Translations under genes and position numbers: made by a program | Assembly (NCBI RefSeq): GCF_050948175.1 | Contig: NW_027490390.1 | Coordinates: 248,001-312,000, forward strand | Direction: 5' to 3' | Length of the DNA: 64,000 bases | Source of the DNA: Xylocopa sonorina | Taxonomy: Eukaryota; Arthropoda; Insecta; Hymenoptera; Apidae | Part shown: in pieces, positions 21,990 through 37,000 of the stretch | Layout of the letters: the number at the start of each line of letters is the position of its first letter | Position numbering within the stretch: the stretch's first letter is position 1 | Notes under the pieces: generated by a model | What the model was told of the DNA's origin: nothing | Databases searched by the model: none | What the model saw: only the letters and a program-made list of their open reading frames with translations

Positions 21990-23710
21990 CATGATAAGAT
22001 ATAATATTCATTGTGGAGTGTTATGTATACCTCGCATACACTTCTAATGAATGTAAATGCGACACTTCCTTGCTAGGAAATAGTGTTTGCAGATGTCTGC
22101 GTATCGAAGCAACAGTGTTCTAATGCTTCTTAAATCGCGATATCGCATCTCATTTCTATGTTTCATGATAAGATATAATATTCATTGTGCAGTGTTGTGT
22201 ATACCTCGTATTCACTTGAAAAGAATGTAAATGCGACACTCCCTTGCTAGGAAGTAGCGTTTGCAGATGTCTACGTATCGAAGCAATAGTGTTCTAATGC
22301 TTCTTAAAACGCGATATCGCATTCCATTTCTATGTTTCATGATAAGATATAATATTCATTGTGCAGTGTTATGTACTCCTCGTATTCACATCAAGAAAAA
22401 GTAAATGCGACACTTCCTTGCTAGGAAATAGGGTTTGCAGATGTCTACGTATCGAAGCAATAGAGATCTAATGCTTTCTAAATCGTCATATCGCATCCCA
22501 TTTCTACGCTTCCTGATAAGATATAATATTCATTGCGAAGTGTCACGTATACCTCGTATTCCTTTCAAAAGAATGTAAATGCGACGCTTCCTTGCTGGGA
22601 AGTAGTGTTTGCAGATGTCTACGTATAGAAGCAATAGTGTTCTAATGCTTCTTAAATCGCGATATCGCATCTCATTTCTATGTTTCATGATAAGATATAG
22701 TAATCATTGTGCAGTGTTATGTATACCTCTTATTCACTTCAAAAGAATGTAAATGCTACAATTTCTTGCTAGGAAATAGCGTTTGCAGATGTCTACGTAT
22801 CGAAGCAATAGAGTTCTGATGATTCTTAAATCGCGATATCGCACCTCATATCTATGCTTCATGATAAGATATAATATTCATTGTGGAGTGTTATGTATAC
22901 CTCGCATACACTTCAAATGAATGTAAATGCGACACTTCCTTGCTAGGAAATAGTGTTTGCAGATGTCTACGTATCGAAGCAACAGTGTTCTAATGCTTCT
23001 TAATTCGCGATATCGCATCTCATTTCTATGTTTCATGATAAGATATAATATTCATTGTGCAGTGTTGTGTATACCTCGTATTCACTTGAAAAGAATGTAA
23101 ATGCGACACTCCCTTGCTAGGAAGTAGCGTTTGCAGATGTCTACGTATCGAAGCAATAGTGTTCTAATGCTTCTTAAAACGCGATATCGCATTCCATTTC
23201 TATGTTTCATGATAAGATATAATATTCATTGTGCAGTGTTATGTACTCCTCGTATTCGCATCAAAAAAAAGTAAATGCGACACTTCCTTGCTAGGAAATA
23301 GGGTTTGCAGATGTCTACGTATCGAAGCAATAGAGTTCTAATGCTTTGTAAATCGTCATATCGCATCCCATTTCTACGCTTCCTGATAAGATATAATATT
23401 CATTGCGAAGTGTCACGTATACCTCGTATTCCTTTCAAAAGAATGTAAATGGGACGCTTCCTTGCTGGGAAGTAGTGTTTGCAGATGTCTACGTATAGAA
23501 GCAATAGTGTTCTAATGCCTCTTAAATCGCGATATTGCATCTCATTTCTATGTTTCATGATACGATATAGTAATCATTGTGCAGTGTTATGTATACCTCT
23601 TATTCACTTCAAAAGAATGTAAATGCTACAATTTCTTGCTAGGAAATAGCGTTTGCAGATGCCTACGTATCGAAGCAATGGAGTTCTGATGATTCTTAAA
23701 TCGCGATATC
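21990..23710 (+). repeat. Higher-order repeat: 5-mer, 870 bp, two copies
   Basis: Sequence at 22021 recurs at 22891 and sequence at 22381 at 23251, both exactly 870 bp (5 x 174) apart. The copies differ by scattered single bases. Marker monomers include one with GCATCAAAAAAAAGT or its variant and one with CTACAATTTCTTGC. Confidence 0.85.
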
Positions 23711-25254
23711 GCACCTCATTTCTATGTTTCATGATAAGATATAATATTCATTGTGTAGTGTTATGTTTATCTCATCTATGCATCGAAAGAATGTAAATGC
23801 GACACTTCCTTGCTGGGATGTAGCGTTTGCGGATGTCTACGTATCGAAGCAATAGAGTTCTAATGCTCCTTAAATCGCCATATTGCATCTCATTTCTATG
23901 TTTCATGATAAGACATAATATTCATTGTGGAGAGTTATGTGTACCTCGTATTCACTTCAAAAGAAAGTAAACGCGACACTTCCTCGCCAGGAAATTGCGT
24001 CTGCAGATGTCTGCGTATCGTGGGATTGGGGTTCTAATGCTTCTCAAAACGCGGTATCGCTACTCATTTCTATGTTTCGTGATAATATATAATATTCATT
24101 GCGAAGTGCCATGTATTTCTCGCATACACTTCAATTGAATGTAAATGCGACACTTCCTTGCTAGGAAATAGCGTTTGCAGATATCTACGTATCGAAGCAA
24201 AAGAGTTCTAAAGCTTCTTAAATCGCTATATCGCATCTCATTTCTGAGTTTCGTGATAATACATAATATTCATTGCGGAGTGTTATGTATACCGCCTATT
24301 CACTTCAAAAGAATGTAAACGCGACACGTCCTTGCCAAGAAAAAGCGTTTGCAGATGTCTACGTATCGTAGCATTAGAGTTCTCATGCTTCTCAAAACAC
24401 AATATCGCTACTCATTACTATGTTTCATTATAATATATAATACTCATTGTGGAGTGTTATGTATACCTCGTATCCACTTCAAAAGAATGTAAATGTGACA
24501 CTTCCTTGTTAGGTAGTAGCGTTTGCAGATGTCTACGTGTCGAAGCAATAGTGTTCTGATGCTTCTTAAATCGTCATATCGCATCTCATTTCTATGTTTC
24601 ATGATAAGATATAATATTCATTGTGCAGTGTCATGCTTACCTCGTATTCATTTCAAATGAATGTGAATGCGACACTTCCTTGCTAGGAAATAGCGTTTAC
24701 AGATATCTGCGTATCGAAGCAATAGAGTTCTACAGCTTCTTAAATCGCGATATCGCATCTCTTTTCTATGTTTCATGATAAGATATAATGTTCATTGTGC
24801 CGCGTTATGAATACCTCGTTTTCACTTGAAAAGAATGTAAATGCGACACTTCCTTGGTAGGTAGTATCGTTTGCAGATGTCTACGTATCGAAGCAATAGA
24901 GTACTAATGCGACTTAAATCGTCATATCGCATCTCATATCTACGTTTCTTGATATGATATAATATTCATTGCGATGTGTCATGTATACCTCGTATTCCTT
25001 TCAAAAGAATATAACTGCGACACTTCGTTGCTGGGAAAAAGCGTTTGCAGATGTCTACGTATCGAGGCAATAGTGTTCTAATGCTTCTTAATTCGCGATA
25101 TCGCATCTCATTTCTATGTTTCATGATAAGATATAATTTTCATTGTGCAGTGTTATGTATACCTCGTATTCACTTGAAAAGAATGTAAATGCGACACTTC
25201 CTTCCTAGGAAGTAGCGTTTGCAGATGTCTACGTATCGAAGCAATAGAATTCTA

Positions 25255-28200
25255 ATGCATCTTAAATCGCCATATCGCATCTCATTTCTATGTTTCATGA
25301 TAAGAAATAATATTCACTGTGCAGTGTTATGTATACCTCGTATTCACATCAGAAGAATGTAAATGCGACACTTCCTTGCTAGGAAGTAGCGTTTGCAGAT
25401 GTCTACGTATCGAAGCAATAGAGTTCTAATGCTTCTTAAATCGCCATATCGCATCTCATTTCTATGTTTCAGGATAAGATATAATATTCATTGTGCAGTG
25501 TTATGTATATCTCATCTATACTTCAAATGAATGTAAATGCGACACTTCCTTGCTAGGAAATAGCGTTTGCAGATGTCTGCGTTTCGTGGGATTAAGGTTC
25601 TAATGCTTCTCAAAACGCGGTATCGCTACTCATTTCTATGTTTTGCGATAATACATAATATTTATTGCGAAGTGCCATGTATATCTCGCATACACTTCAA
25701 TTGAATGTAAATGCGACACTTCCTTGCTAGGAAATAGCGTTTGAAGATGTCTACGTATCAAAGCAATAGGTATCCAATACTTCTTAAATCGCCATATCGC
25801 TTCTCATTTTTACGTTTCATGATAATATATAATATTCACTGCGAAATGTCATGTATACCTCGCATACACTTCAAATGAACGTAAATGCGACACTTCCTTG
25901 CTAGGAAGTAGCGTTTGCAGATGTCAACGTATCGAAGCAATAAGGTTCTAATGCTTCTTAAATCGCCATATCGCATCTCATTTCTATGTTTCATGTTAAG
26001 ATATAATATTCATTGCGAAGTGCCATGTGTACCTCGCATACACATCAAATAAATGTAAATGCGACACTTCCTTGCTAGGAAATAGCGTTTGCAGATATCT
26101 ACGTATCGAAGCAATAGAGTTCTCATGCTTCTCAAAACCCGATATCGCTACTCATTACTATGTTTCATTATAATATATAATACTCATTGTGGAGTGTTAT
26201 GTATACCTCTTATCCACTTCAAAAGAATGTTAATGCGACATTTCCTTGCTAGGAAATAGCGTTTGCAGATGTCCACGTATCCAGGCAATAGGGATCTAAT
26301 GCTTATTAAATCGCCATATCTCTTCTGATTTCTATGCTTCATGATAATATATAATATTCACTGCGAAATGTCATGTATACCTCGCATACACTTCAAAGGA
26401 ATGTAAATGCGACACTTCCTTGCTAGGAAAGAGCGTTGGCAGATATCTACGTATCGAGGCAATAGAGTTCTATTTCTTCTTAAATCGTCAGATCGCACTT
26501 CATTTCTATGTTTCATGATAAGACATAATATTCATTGCGAAGTGTCATGTATACCTCGCATACACTTCAAATGAATGTAAACGCGACACTTCCTTGCTAG
26601 GAAATAGCGTTTGCAGGTGTCTACGTATCGAAGCAATAGTGTTCTAATGCTTCTTAATTCGCGATATCGCATCTCATTTCTATGTTTCATGATAAGATAT
26701 AATTTTCATTGTGCAGTGTTATGTATACCTCGTATTCACTTGAAAAGAATGTAAATGCGACACTTCCTTCCTAGGAAGTAGCGTTTGCAGATGTCTACGT
26801 ATCGAAGCAATAGAATTCTAATGCTTCTTAAATCGCGATATCGCATCTCATTTCTATGTTTCATGATAAGATATAATATTCATTGCGAAGTGCCATGTAT
26901 ACCTAGCATACACTTCAAATGAATGTAAACACGACACTTCCTTGCTAGGAAGTAGCGTTTGCAGATGTCTACGTATCGAAGCAATAAAGTTCTAATGCTT
27001 CTTAAATCGCCATATCGCATCTCATTTCTATGTTTCATGATAAGAAATAATATTCACTGTGCAGTGTTATGTATACCTCGTATTCACATCAGAAGTATGT
27101 AAATGCGACACTTCCTTGCTAGGAAGTAGCGTTTGCAGATGTCTACGTATCGAAGCAATAGAGTTCTAATGCTTCTTAAATCGCCATATCGCATCTCATT
27201 TCTATGTTTCAGGATAAGATATAATATTCATTGTGCAGTGTTATGTATATCTCATCTATACTTCAAATGAATGTAAATGCGACACTTCCTTGCTAGGAAA
27301 TAGCGTTTGCAGATGTCTGCGTTTCGTGGGATTAAGGTTCTAATGCTTCTCAAAACGCGGTATCGCTACTCATTTCTATGTTTCGCGATAATACATAATA
27401 TTTATTGCGAAGTGCCATGTATATCTCGCATACACTTCAATTGAATGTAAATGCGACACTTCCTTGCTAGGAAATAGCGTTTGAAGATGTCTACGTATCG
27501 AAGCAATAGGTATCCAATACTTCTTAAATCGCCATATCGCTTCTCATTTTTACGTTTCATGATAATATATAATATTCACTGCGAAATGTCATGTATACCT
27601 CGCATACACTTCAAATGAACGTAAATGCGACACTTCCTTGCTAGGAAGTAGCGTTTGCAGATGTCAACGTATCGAAGCAATAAGGTTCTAATGCTTCTTA
27701 AGTCGCCATATCGCATCTCATTTCTATGTTTCATGTTAAGATATAATATTCATTGCGAAGTGCCATGTGTACCTCGCATACACATCAAATAAATGTAAAT
27801 GCGACACTTCCTTGCTAGGAAATAGCGTTTGCAGATATCTACGTATCGAAGCAATAGAGTTCTCATGCTTCTCAAAACCCGATATCGCTACTCATTACTA
27901 TGTTTCATTATAATATATAATACTCATTGTGGAGTGTTATGTATACCTCTTATCCACTTCAAAAGAATGTTAATGCGACATTTCCTTGCTAGGAAATAGC
28001 GTTTGCAGATGTCTACGTATCCAGGCAATAGGGATCCAATGCTTATTAAATCGCCATATCTCTTCTGATTTCTATGCTTCATGATAATATATAATATTCA
28101 CTGCGAAATGTCATGTATACCTCGCATACACTTCAAAGGAATGTAAATGCGACACTTCCTTGCTAGGAAAGAGCGTTGGCAGATATCTACGTATCGAGGC

Positions 28201-28860
28201 AATAGAGTTCTATTTCTTCTTAAATCGTCAGATCGCACTTCATTTCTATGTTTCATGATAAGACATAATATTCATTGCGAAGAGTCATGTATACCTCGCA
28301 TACACTTCAAATGAATGTAAACGCGACACTTCCTTGCTAGGAAATAGCGTTTGCAGGTGTCTACGTATCGAAGCAATAGTGTTCTAATGCTTCTTAATTC
28401 GCGATATCGCATCTCATTTCTATGTTTCATGATAAGATATAATTTTCATTGTGCAGTGTTATGTATACCTCGTATTCACTTGAAAAGAATGTAAATGCGA
28501 CACTTCCTTGCTAGGAAGTAGCGTTTGCAGATGTCTACGTATCGAAGCAATAGAATTCTAATGCTTCTTAAATCGCGATATCGCATCTCATTTCTATGTT
28601 TCATGATAAGATATAATATTCATTGCGAAGTGCCATGTATACCTAGCATACACTTCAAATGAATGTAAACACGACACTTCCTTGCTAGGAAGTAGCGTTT
28701 GCAGATGTCTACGTATCGAAGCAATAAAGTTCTAATGCTTCTTAAATCGCCATATCGCATCTCATTTCTATGTTTCATGATAAGAAATAATATTCACTGT
28801 GCAGTGTTATGTATACCTCGTATTCACATCAGAAGAATGTAAATGCGACACTTCCTTGCT
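25255..28860 (+). repeat. Higher-order repeat: 10-mer, 1740 bp, two copies
   Basis: Sequence at 25321 recurs at 27061 and again at 28801, and sequence at 26641 recurs at 28381, each 1740 bp (10 x 174) apart. The copies are almost identical, with only a few base differences visible. An earlier stretch at about 25075 matches 26641 at 1566 bp (9 x 174), showing loss or gain of a single monomer. Confidence 0.9.
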
Positions 28861-31029
28861 AGGAAAGAGCGTTGGCAGATATCTACGTATCGAAGCAATA
28901 GAGTTCTATTTCTTCTTAAATCGTCAGATCGCACTTCATTTCTATGTTTCATGATAAGACATAATATTCATTGCGAAGTGTCATGTATACCTCGTATTCA
29001 CTTGAAAAGAATGTAAATGCTACACTTCCGTCCTAGGATGTAGCGTTCGCAGATGTCTACGTATCGAAGCAACAGAGTTCTATTGCTTCTTAAATCGTCG
29101 TATCGCATCTCGTTTCTATGTTTCATGATAAGATATATCATTCATTGTGCAGTGTTATGTATACCTCGTATTCACTTGAAAAGAATGTATATGCGACATT
29201 TTCTTGGTAGGTAGTAGCGCTTGCAGATGTCTACGTATCGAAGCAATAGAGTTCTATTTCTTCTTAAATCGTCATATCGCACCTCATATCTACGTTTCAC
29301 GACAAGATATAATATTCATTGCGACGTGTCATGTATACCTCTTATTCCTTTCAAAAGAATGTAAATGCGACACTACCTTGCTTGGATATAGCGTTTGCAG
29401 ATGTCTACGTATCGAAGCAATTGTTTTCTAATGCTTCTTAAATCGTCATATCGCATCTCATTTCTATGTTTCATGATAAGATATAATATTCATTGTGCGG
29501 TGTTATGTATACCTCGTACTCACTTCAAAAGAATGTAAATGCGACACTTCCTTCCTAGGAAGTAGCGTTTGCAGATGTCTACGTATCGAAGCAATAGATT
29601 CCTATTGCTTCTTAAATCGTCATGTCGCATCTCATTTCTATGTTTCATGATAAGATATAATACTAATTGCGAAGTGTCATGTATACCTCGCATACACTTC
29701 AAATGAATGTAATTGCGACAGTTCCTTGCTAGGAAATAGCGTTTGCAGATGTCTACGTATCGAAGCAATAGATTTCTAATGCTTCTTAAATCGCCATATT
29801 GCATCTCATTTCTATGTTTCATGATAAGATATAATATTCATTGTGGATTGTCATGTATACCGCGTATTCACTTCAAAAGATTGTAAACGATACACTTCCT
29901 TGCCAGGAAATAGCGTTTGCAGATGTCTACGTATCGTAGCATTAGATTTCTAATGCTTCTCAAAACGCGATATCGCTACTCATTACTATGTTTCATGATA
30001 ATATATAATATTCATTGTGGAGTGTTATGTATACCTCGTACTCACTTCAAAAGAATGTAAATGCGACACTGCCTTGCTTGGAAATAGCGTTTGCAGATGT
30101 CTACGTATCGAGGCAATAGATTTCTAAAGCTTCTTAAATCGCGATATCGCATCTCATTTCTATGTTTCATGATAAGTTATAATGTTCATTGTGCAGTGTT
30201 ATGTATACCTCGTGTTCACCTGAAATGAATGTAAAAGCGACACTTCCTTGTTAGGTAGTAGCGTTTGCAGATGTCTACGTATCGAAGCAATAGAGTTCTA
30301 ATACTTCTTAGATCGTCATATCGCATCTCATGTCTACGTTTCATGATATGATATAATATTCATTGCGATGTGTCATGTATACCTCGTATTCCTTTCAAAA
30401 GAATGTAAATGCGACACTTCCGTGCTTGGAAATAGCGCTTGCAGATATCTACGTATCGAAGCAATAGTGTTCTAACGCTTGTTAAATCGCGATATCGCAT
30501 ATCATTTCTATGTTTCGTGATAAGATATAATATTCATTGCGATGTGTCATGCTTACCTCGTATTCATTTCAAATGAATGTAAATGCGACACTTTCTTGCT
30601 AGGAAATAGCGTTTACAGATATCTACGTATCGTAGCAATAGAGTTCTAATACTTCTCAAAACGCGATGTCGCATCTCATTTCTATGCTTCATGGTAAGAT
30701 ATAACATTCATTGCGAAGTGTCATGTATACCTCGTACTTACTTCAAAATAATGTAAATGCGACACTTCCTTGCTAGGAAATAGCGTTTGCACATGTCTTC
30801 GTATCGAAGCAACAGTGTTCTAATGCTTCTTAAATCGCGATATCGCATCTCATATCTACGATTCATGATGAGATATAATATTTATTGTGGAGTGTAATGT
30901 ATACCTCGTATTCACTTCAAAGGAATGTAAATGCGACACGTCCATGCTAGGAAATAGCGTTCGCATATGGCTACGTATCGTAGGAGTAGAGTTCTAATGC
31001 TTCTTAAAACGCGATATCGCATCTTATTT

Positions 31030-34000
31030 AAATGTTTCATGATAAGATATAATATTCATAGCGAAGTGTCATGTATACCTCGCGTACACCTCAAATGAAT
31101 ATGAGTGCGACAGTTCCTTGCTAGGAAATAGCGTTTGCAGATATCGACGTATCGAAGCAATAGTGTTCTAGTGCTTCTTAAAACATGGTATCGCATCTCA
31201 ATTCTATGTTTCTTGATAAGATACAATATTCATTGCGAAGTGCCCTGTATACCTCGTATTCACTTGAAAAGAATATAAATACGACACTCCGTTGCTAGGA
31301 AATAGCGTTTGCAGATGTCTACGTATCGCAGCAAAGGAGTTCTAATGATTCTTAAAACGCGAAATCGATCCCCATTTCTATTTTTCATGATAAGATATAA
31401 TATTTATTGTGGAGTGTAATGTATACCTCGTATTCACTTCAAAGGAATGTAAATGCGACACGTCCATGCTAGGAAATAGCGTTCGCATATGGCTACGTAT
31501 CGTAGGAGTAGAGTTCTAATGCTTCTTAAAACGCGATATCGCATCTTATTTATATGTTTCATGATAAGATATAATATTCATAGCGAAGTGTCATGTATAC
31601 CTCGTATTCACTTCTAAAGAATGTAAATGCGACACTTACATGCTAGGGAATAGCGTTTGCAGATGCCTACGTATCGTAGGAATAGAGTTCTAATGCTTCT
31701 TAAAACGCGATATCGCATTTGATTCCTATGTTTCATGATAACATGTAATATTCGTTGCGAAGTGTCATGTAAACTTCGTATTCACTTCAAATGAATGTAA
31801 ATGCGACACATCCTTGCTAGGAAATAGCGTTTGCAGAAGTCTACGTACCGTAGCAATAGAGTTCTAATGCTTCTTAAAACGCAATATCGCTTGTCATATC
31901 TATTTTTCATGATAAGATATAATATTCATATCGAAGTGTCATGTATACCTCGTATTCACTTCAAAAGAATGTAAATGCGACACTTCCATGCTAGAAAATA
32001 GCGTTTGCAGATGCCTACGTATCGTAGGAATAGAGTTCTAATGCTTCTTAAAACGCGATACCGCATCTCATTTCTATGTTTCATGATGAGATATAATATT
32101 CATTGCGAAGTGTCACGTATACCTCGCATACACTTCAAATGAATGTAAATGCAACACTGCCTTGCTTGGCAATAGCGTTTGCAGAAGTCTACGTACCGTA
32201 GCAATAGAGTTCTAATGCTTCTTAAAACGCGATATCGCATCTCATTTCTATGTTTTATGATAAGATATAATATTTATTGCGAATTGTGATGTATACCTCG
32301 CATACACTTCAAAGGAATGTAAATGCGACAGATCCTTGCTAGGAAATAGCGTTTGCTGATGGCTGCGTATCCAATCAATAGAGTTCTAATGCTTCTTAAA
32401 ATGGGATATAGCATCTGTTTTATATGTTTCATGATAACATGTAATATTCATAGCGAAGTGTCATGTATACCTCGTACTCACTTCAAGAGAATGTAAGTGC
32501 GACACTTCCATGCTAGGAAATAGCGCTTGCATATGCCTGCGTATCGTAGCAATAGAGTTCTAATGCTTTTTAAATCGCGATATCGTATATCATTTCTATG
32601 TTTCATGATAAGATATAATATTCATTGTGCAGTGATATGTATACCTCGTATTCACTTCAAAAGAATGTAAGTGCGACATTTCCTTGCTAGGATATAGCGT
32701 TTGCAGATGTCTGCGTATCGACGCAATAGAGTTCTAATGCTCCTTAAAACGCTATACGGCATCTCATTTCTATGTTCCATGATAAGATATAACATTCATT
32801 GTGGAGTGTTATGTATACACCGTATTCACTTCAAAAGAATGTAAATGCGTCACTCCCTTGCTAGGATATAGCGTTTCCAGATATCTACGTATCGTAGCAA
32901 TAGAGTTCTAATGCTGCTTAAAACGCGATATTGCATCTCATTTCTATGTTTCATGATAAGATATAATATTCATTGCGATGTGTCATGTATACCTCGCGTA
33001 CACCTCAAATGAATGTGAGTGCGACAGTTCCTTCCTAGGAAATAGCGTTTGCAGATATCGACGTATCGAAGCAATAGTGTTCTAGTGCTTCTTAAAACAT
33101 GGTATCGCATCTCAATTCTATGTTTCTTGATAAGATACAATATTCATTGCGAAGTGCCCTGTATACCTCGTATTCACTTGAAAAGAATATAAATACGACA
33201 CTCCGTTGCCACGAAATAGCGTTTGCAGATGTCTACGTATCGCAGCAAAGGAGTTCTAATGATTCTTAAAACGCGAAATCGATCCCCATTTCTATTTTTC
33301 ATGATAAGATATAATATTTATTGTGGAGTGTAATGTATACCTCGTATTCACTTCAAAGGAATGTAAATGCGACACGTCCATGCTAGGAAATAGCGTTCGC
33401 ATATGGCTACGTATCGTAGGAGTCGTGTTCTAATGCTTCTTAAAACGCGATATCGCATCTTATTTATATGTTTCATGATAAGATATAATATTCATAGCGA
33501 AGTGTCATGTATACCTCGTATTCACTTCTAAAGAATGTAAATGCGACACTTACATGCTAGGGAATAGCGCTTGCAGATGCCTACGTATCGTAGGAATAGA
33601 GTTCTAATGCTTCTTAAAACGCGATATCGCATTTGGTTCCTATGTTTCATGATAACATGTAATATTCGTTGCGAAGTGTCATGTAAACTTCGTATTCACT
33701 TCAAATGAATGTAAATGCGACACATCCTTGCTAGGAAATAGCGTTTGCAGAAGTCTACGTACCGTAGCAATAGAGTTCTAATGCTTCTTAATACGCAATA
33801 TCGCTTGTCATATCTATTTTTCATGATAAGATATAATATTCATATCGAAGTGTCATGTATACCTCGTATTCACTTCAAAAGAATGTAAATGCGACACTTC
33901 CATGCTAGAAAATAGCGTTTGCAGATGCCTACGTATCGTAGGAATAGAGTTCTAATGCTTCTTAAAACGCGATATCGCATCTCATTTCTATGTTTCATGA

Positions 34001-37000
34001 TGAGATATAATATTCATTGCGAAGTGTCACGTATACCTCGCATACACTTCAAATGAATGTAAATGCAACACTGCCTTGCTTGGCAATAGCGTTTGCAGAA
34101 GTCTACGTACCGTAGCAATAGTGTTCTAATGCTTCTTAAAACGCAATATCGCATGTCATATCTATTTTTCATGATAAGATATAATATTCATATCGAAGTG
34201 TCATGCATACCTCGTATTCACTTCAAAAGAATGTAAATGCGACACTTCCATGCTAGAAAATAGCGTTTGCAGATGCCTACGTATCGTAGGAATAGAGTTC
34301 TAATGCTTCTTAAAACGCGATATCGCATCTCATTTCTATGTTTTATGATAAGATATAATATTTATTGCGAATTGTGATGTATACCTCGCATACACTTCAA
34401 AGGAATGTAAATGCGACAGATCCTTGCTAGGAAATAGCGTTTGCTGATGGCTGCGTATCCAATCAATAGAGTTCTAATGCTTCTTAAAATGGGATATAGC
34501 ATCTGTTTTATATGTTTCATGATAACATGTAATATTCATAGCGAAGTGTCATGTATACCTCGTACTCACTTCAAGAGAATGTAAGTGCGACACTTCCATG
34601 CTAGGAAATAGCGCTTGCATATGAGTGCGTATCGTAGCAATAGAGTTCTAATGCTTTTTAAATCGCGATATCGTATATCATTTCTATGTTTCATGATAAG
34701 ATATAATATTCATTGTGCAGTGATATGTATACCTCGTATTCACTTCAAAAGAATGTAAGTGCGACATTTCCTTGCTAGGATATAGCGTTTGCAGATGTCT
34801 GCGTATCGACGCAATAGAGTTCTAATGCTCCTTAAAACGCTATACGGCATCTCATTTCTATGTTCCATGATAAGATATAACATTCATTGTGAAGTGTTAT
34901 GTATACACCGTATTCACTTCAAAAGAATGTAAATGCGTCACTCCCTTGCTAGGATATAGCGTTTCCAGATATCTACGTATCGTAGCAATAGAGTTCTAAT
35001 GCTGCTTAAAACGCGATATTGCATCTCATTTCTATGTTTCATGATAAGATATAATATTCATTGCGATGTGTCATGTATACCTCGCGTACACCTCAAATGA
35101 ATGTGAGTGCGACAGTTCCTTCCTAGGAAATAGCGTTTGCAGATATCGACGTATCGAAGCAATAGTGTTCTAGTGCTTCTTAAAACATGGTATCGCATCT
35201 CAATTCTATGTTTCTTGATAAGATACAATATTCATTGCGAAGTGCCCTGTATACCTCGTATTCACTTGAAAAGAATATAAATACGACACTCCGTTGCCAC
35301 GAAATAGCGTTTGCAGATGTCTACGTATCGCAGCAAAGGAGTTCTAATGATTCTTAAAACGCGAAATCGATCCCCATTTCTATTTTTCATGATAAGATAT
35401 AATATTTATTGTGGAGTGTAATGTATACCTCGTATTCACTTCAAAGGAATGTAAATGCGACACGTCCATGCTAGGAAATAGCGTTCGCATATGGCTACGT
35501 ATCGTAGGAGTCGTGTTCTAATGCTTCTTAAAACGCGATATCGCATCTTATTTATATGTTTCATGATAAGATATAATATTCATAGCGAAGTGTCATGTAT
35601 ACCTCGTATTCACTTCTAAAGAATGTAAATGCGACACTTACATGCTAGGGAATAGCGTTTGCAGATGCCTACGTATCGTAGGAATAGAGTTCTAATGCTT
35701 CTTAAAACGCGATATCGCATTTGATTCCTATGTTTCATGATAACATGTAATATTCGTTGCGAAGTGTCATGTAAACTTCGTATTCACTTCAAATGAATGT
35801 AAATGCGACACATCCTTGCTAGGAAATAGCGTTTGCAGAAGTCTACGTACCGTAGCAATAGAGTTCTAGTGCTTCTTAATACGCAATATCGCTTGTCATA
35901 TCTATTTTTCATGATAAGATATAATATTCATATCGAAGTGTCATGTATACCTCGTATTCACTTCAAAAGAATGTAAATGCGACACTTCCATGCTAGAAAA
36001 TAGCGTTTGCAGATGCCTACGTATCGTAGGAATAGAGTTCTAATGCTTCTTAAAACGCGATATCGCATCTCATTTCTATGTTTCATGATGAGATATAATA
36101 TTCATTGCGAAGTGTCACGTATACCTCGCATACACTTCAAATGAATGTAAATGCAACACTGCCTTGCTTGGCAATAGCGTTTGCAGAAGTCTACGTACCG
36201 TAGCAATAGTGTTCTAATGCTTCTTAAAACGCAATATCGCATGTCATATCTATTTTTCATGATAAGATATAATATTCATATCGAAGTGTCATGCATACCT
36301 CGTATTCACTTCAAAAGAATGTAAATGCGACACTTCCATGCTAGAAAATAGCGTCTGCAGATGCCTACGTATCGTAGGAATAGAGTTCTAATGCTTCTTA
36401 AAACGCGATATCGCATCTCATTTCTATGTTTCATGATAAGATATAATATTTATTGCGAATTGTGATGTATACCTCGCATACACTTCAAAGGAATGTAAAT
36501 GCGACAGATCCTTGCTAGGAAATAGCGTTTGCTGATGGCTGCGTATCCAATCAATAGAGTTCTAATGCTTCTTAAAATGGGATATAGCATCTGTTTTATA
36601 TGTTTCATGATAACATGTAATATTCATAGCGAAGTGTCATGTATACCTCGTACTCACTTCAAGAGAATGTAAGTGCGACACTTCCATGCTAGGAAATAGC
36701 GCTTGCATATGCCTGCGTATCGTAGCAATAGAGTTCTAATGCTTTTTAAATCGCGATATCGTATATCATTTCTATGTTTCATGATAAGATATAATATTCA
36801 TTGTGCAGTGATATGTATACCTCGTATTCACTTCAAAAGAATGTAAGTGCGACATTTCCTTGCTAGGATATAGCGTTTGCAGATGTCTGCGTATCGACGC
36901 AATAGAGTTCTAATGCTCCTTAAAACGCTATACGGCATCTCATTTCTATGTTCCATGATAAGATATAACATTCATTGTGGAGTGTTATGTATACACCGTA

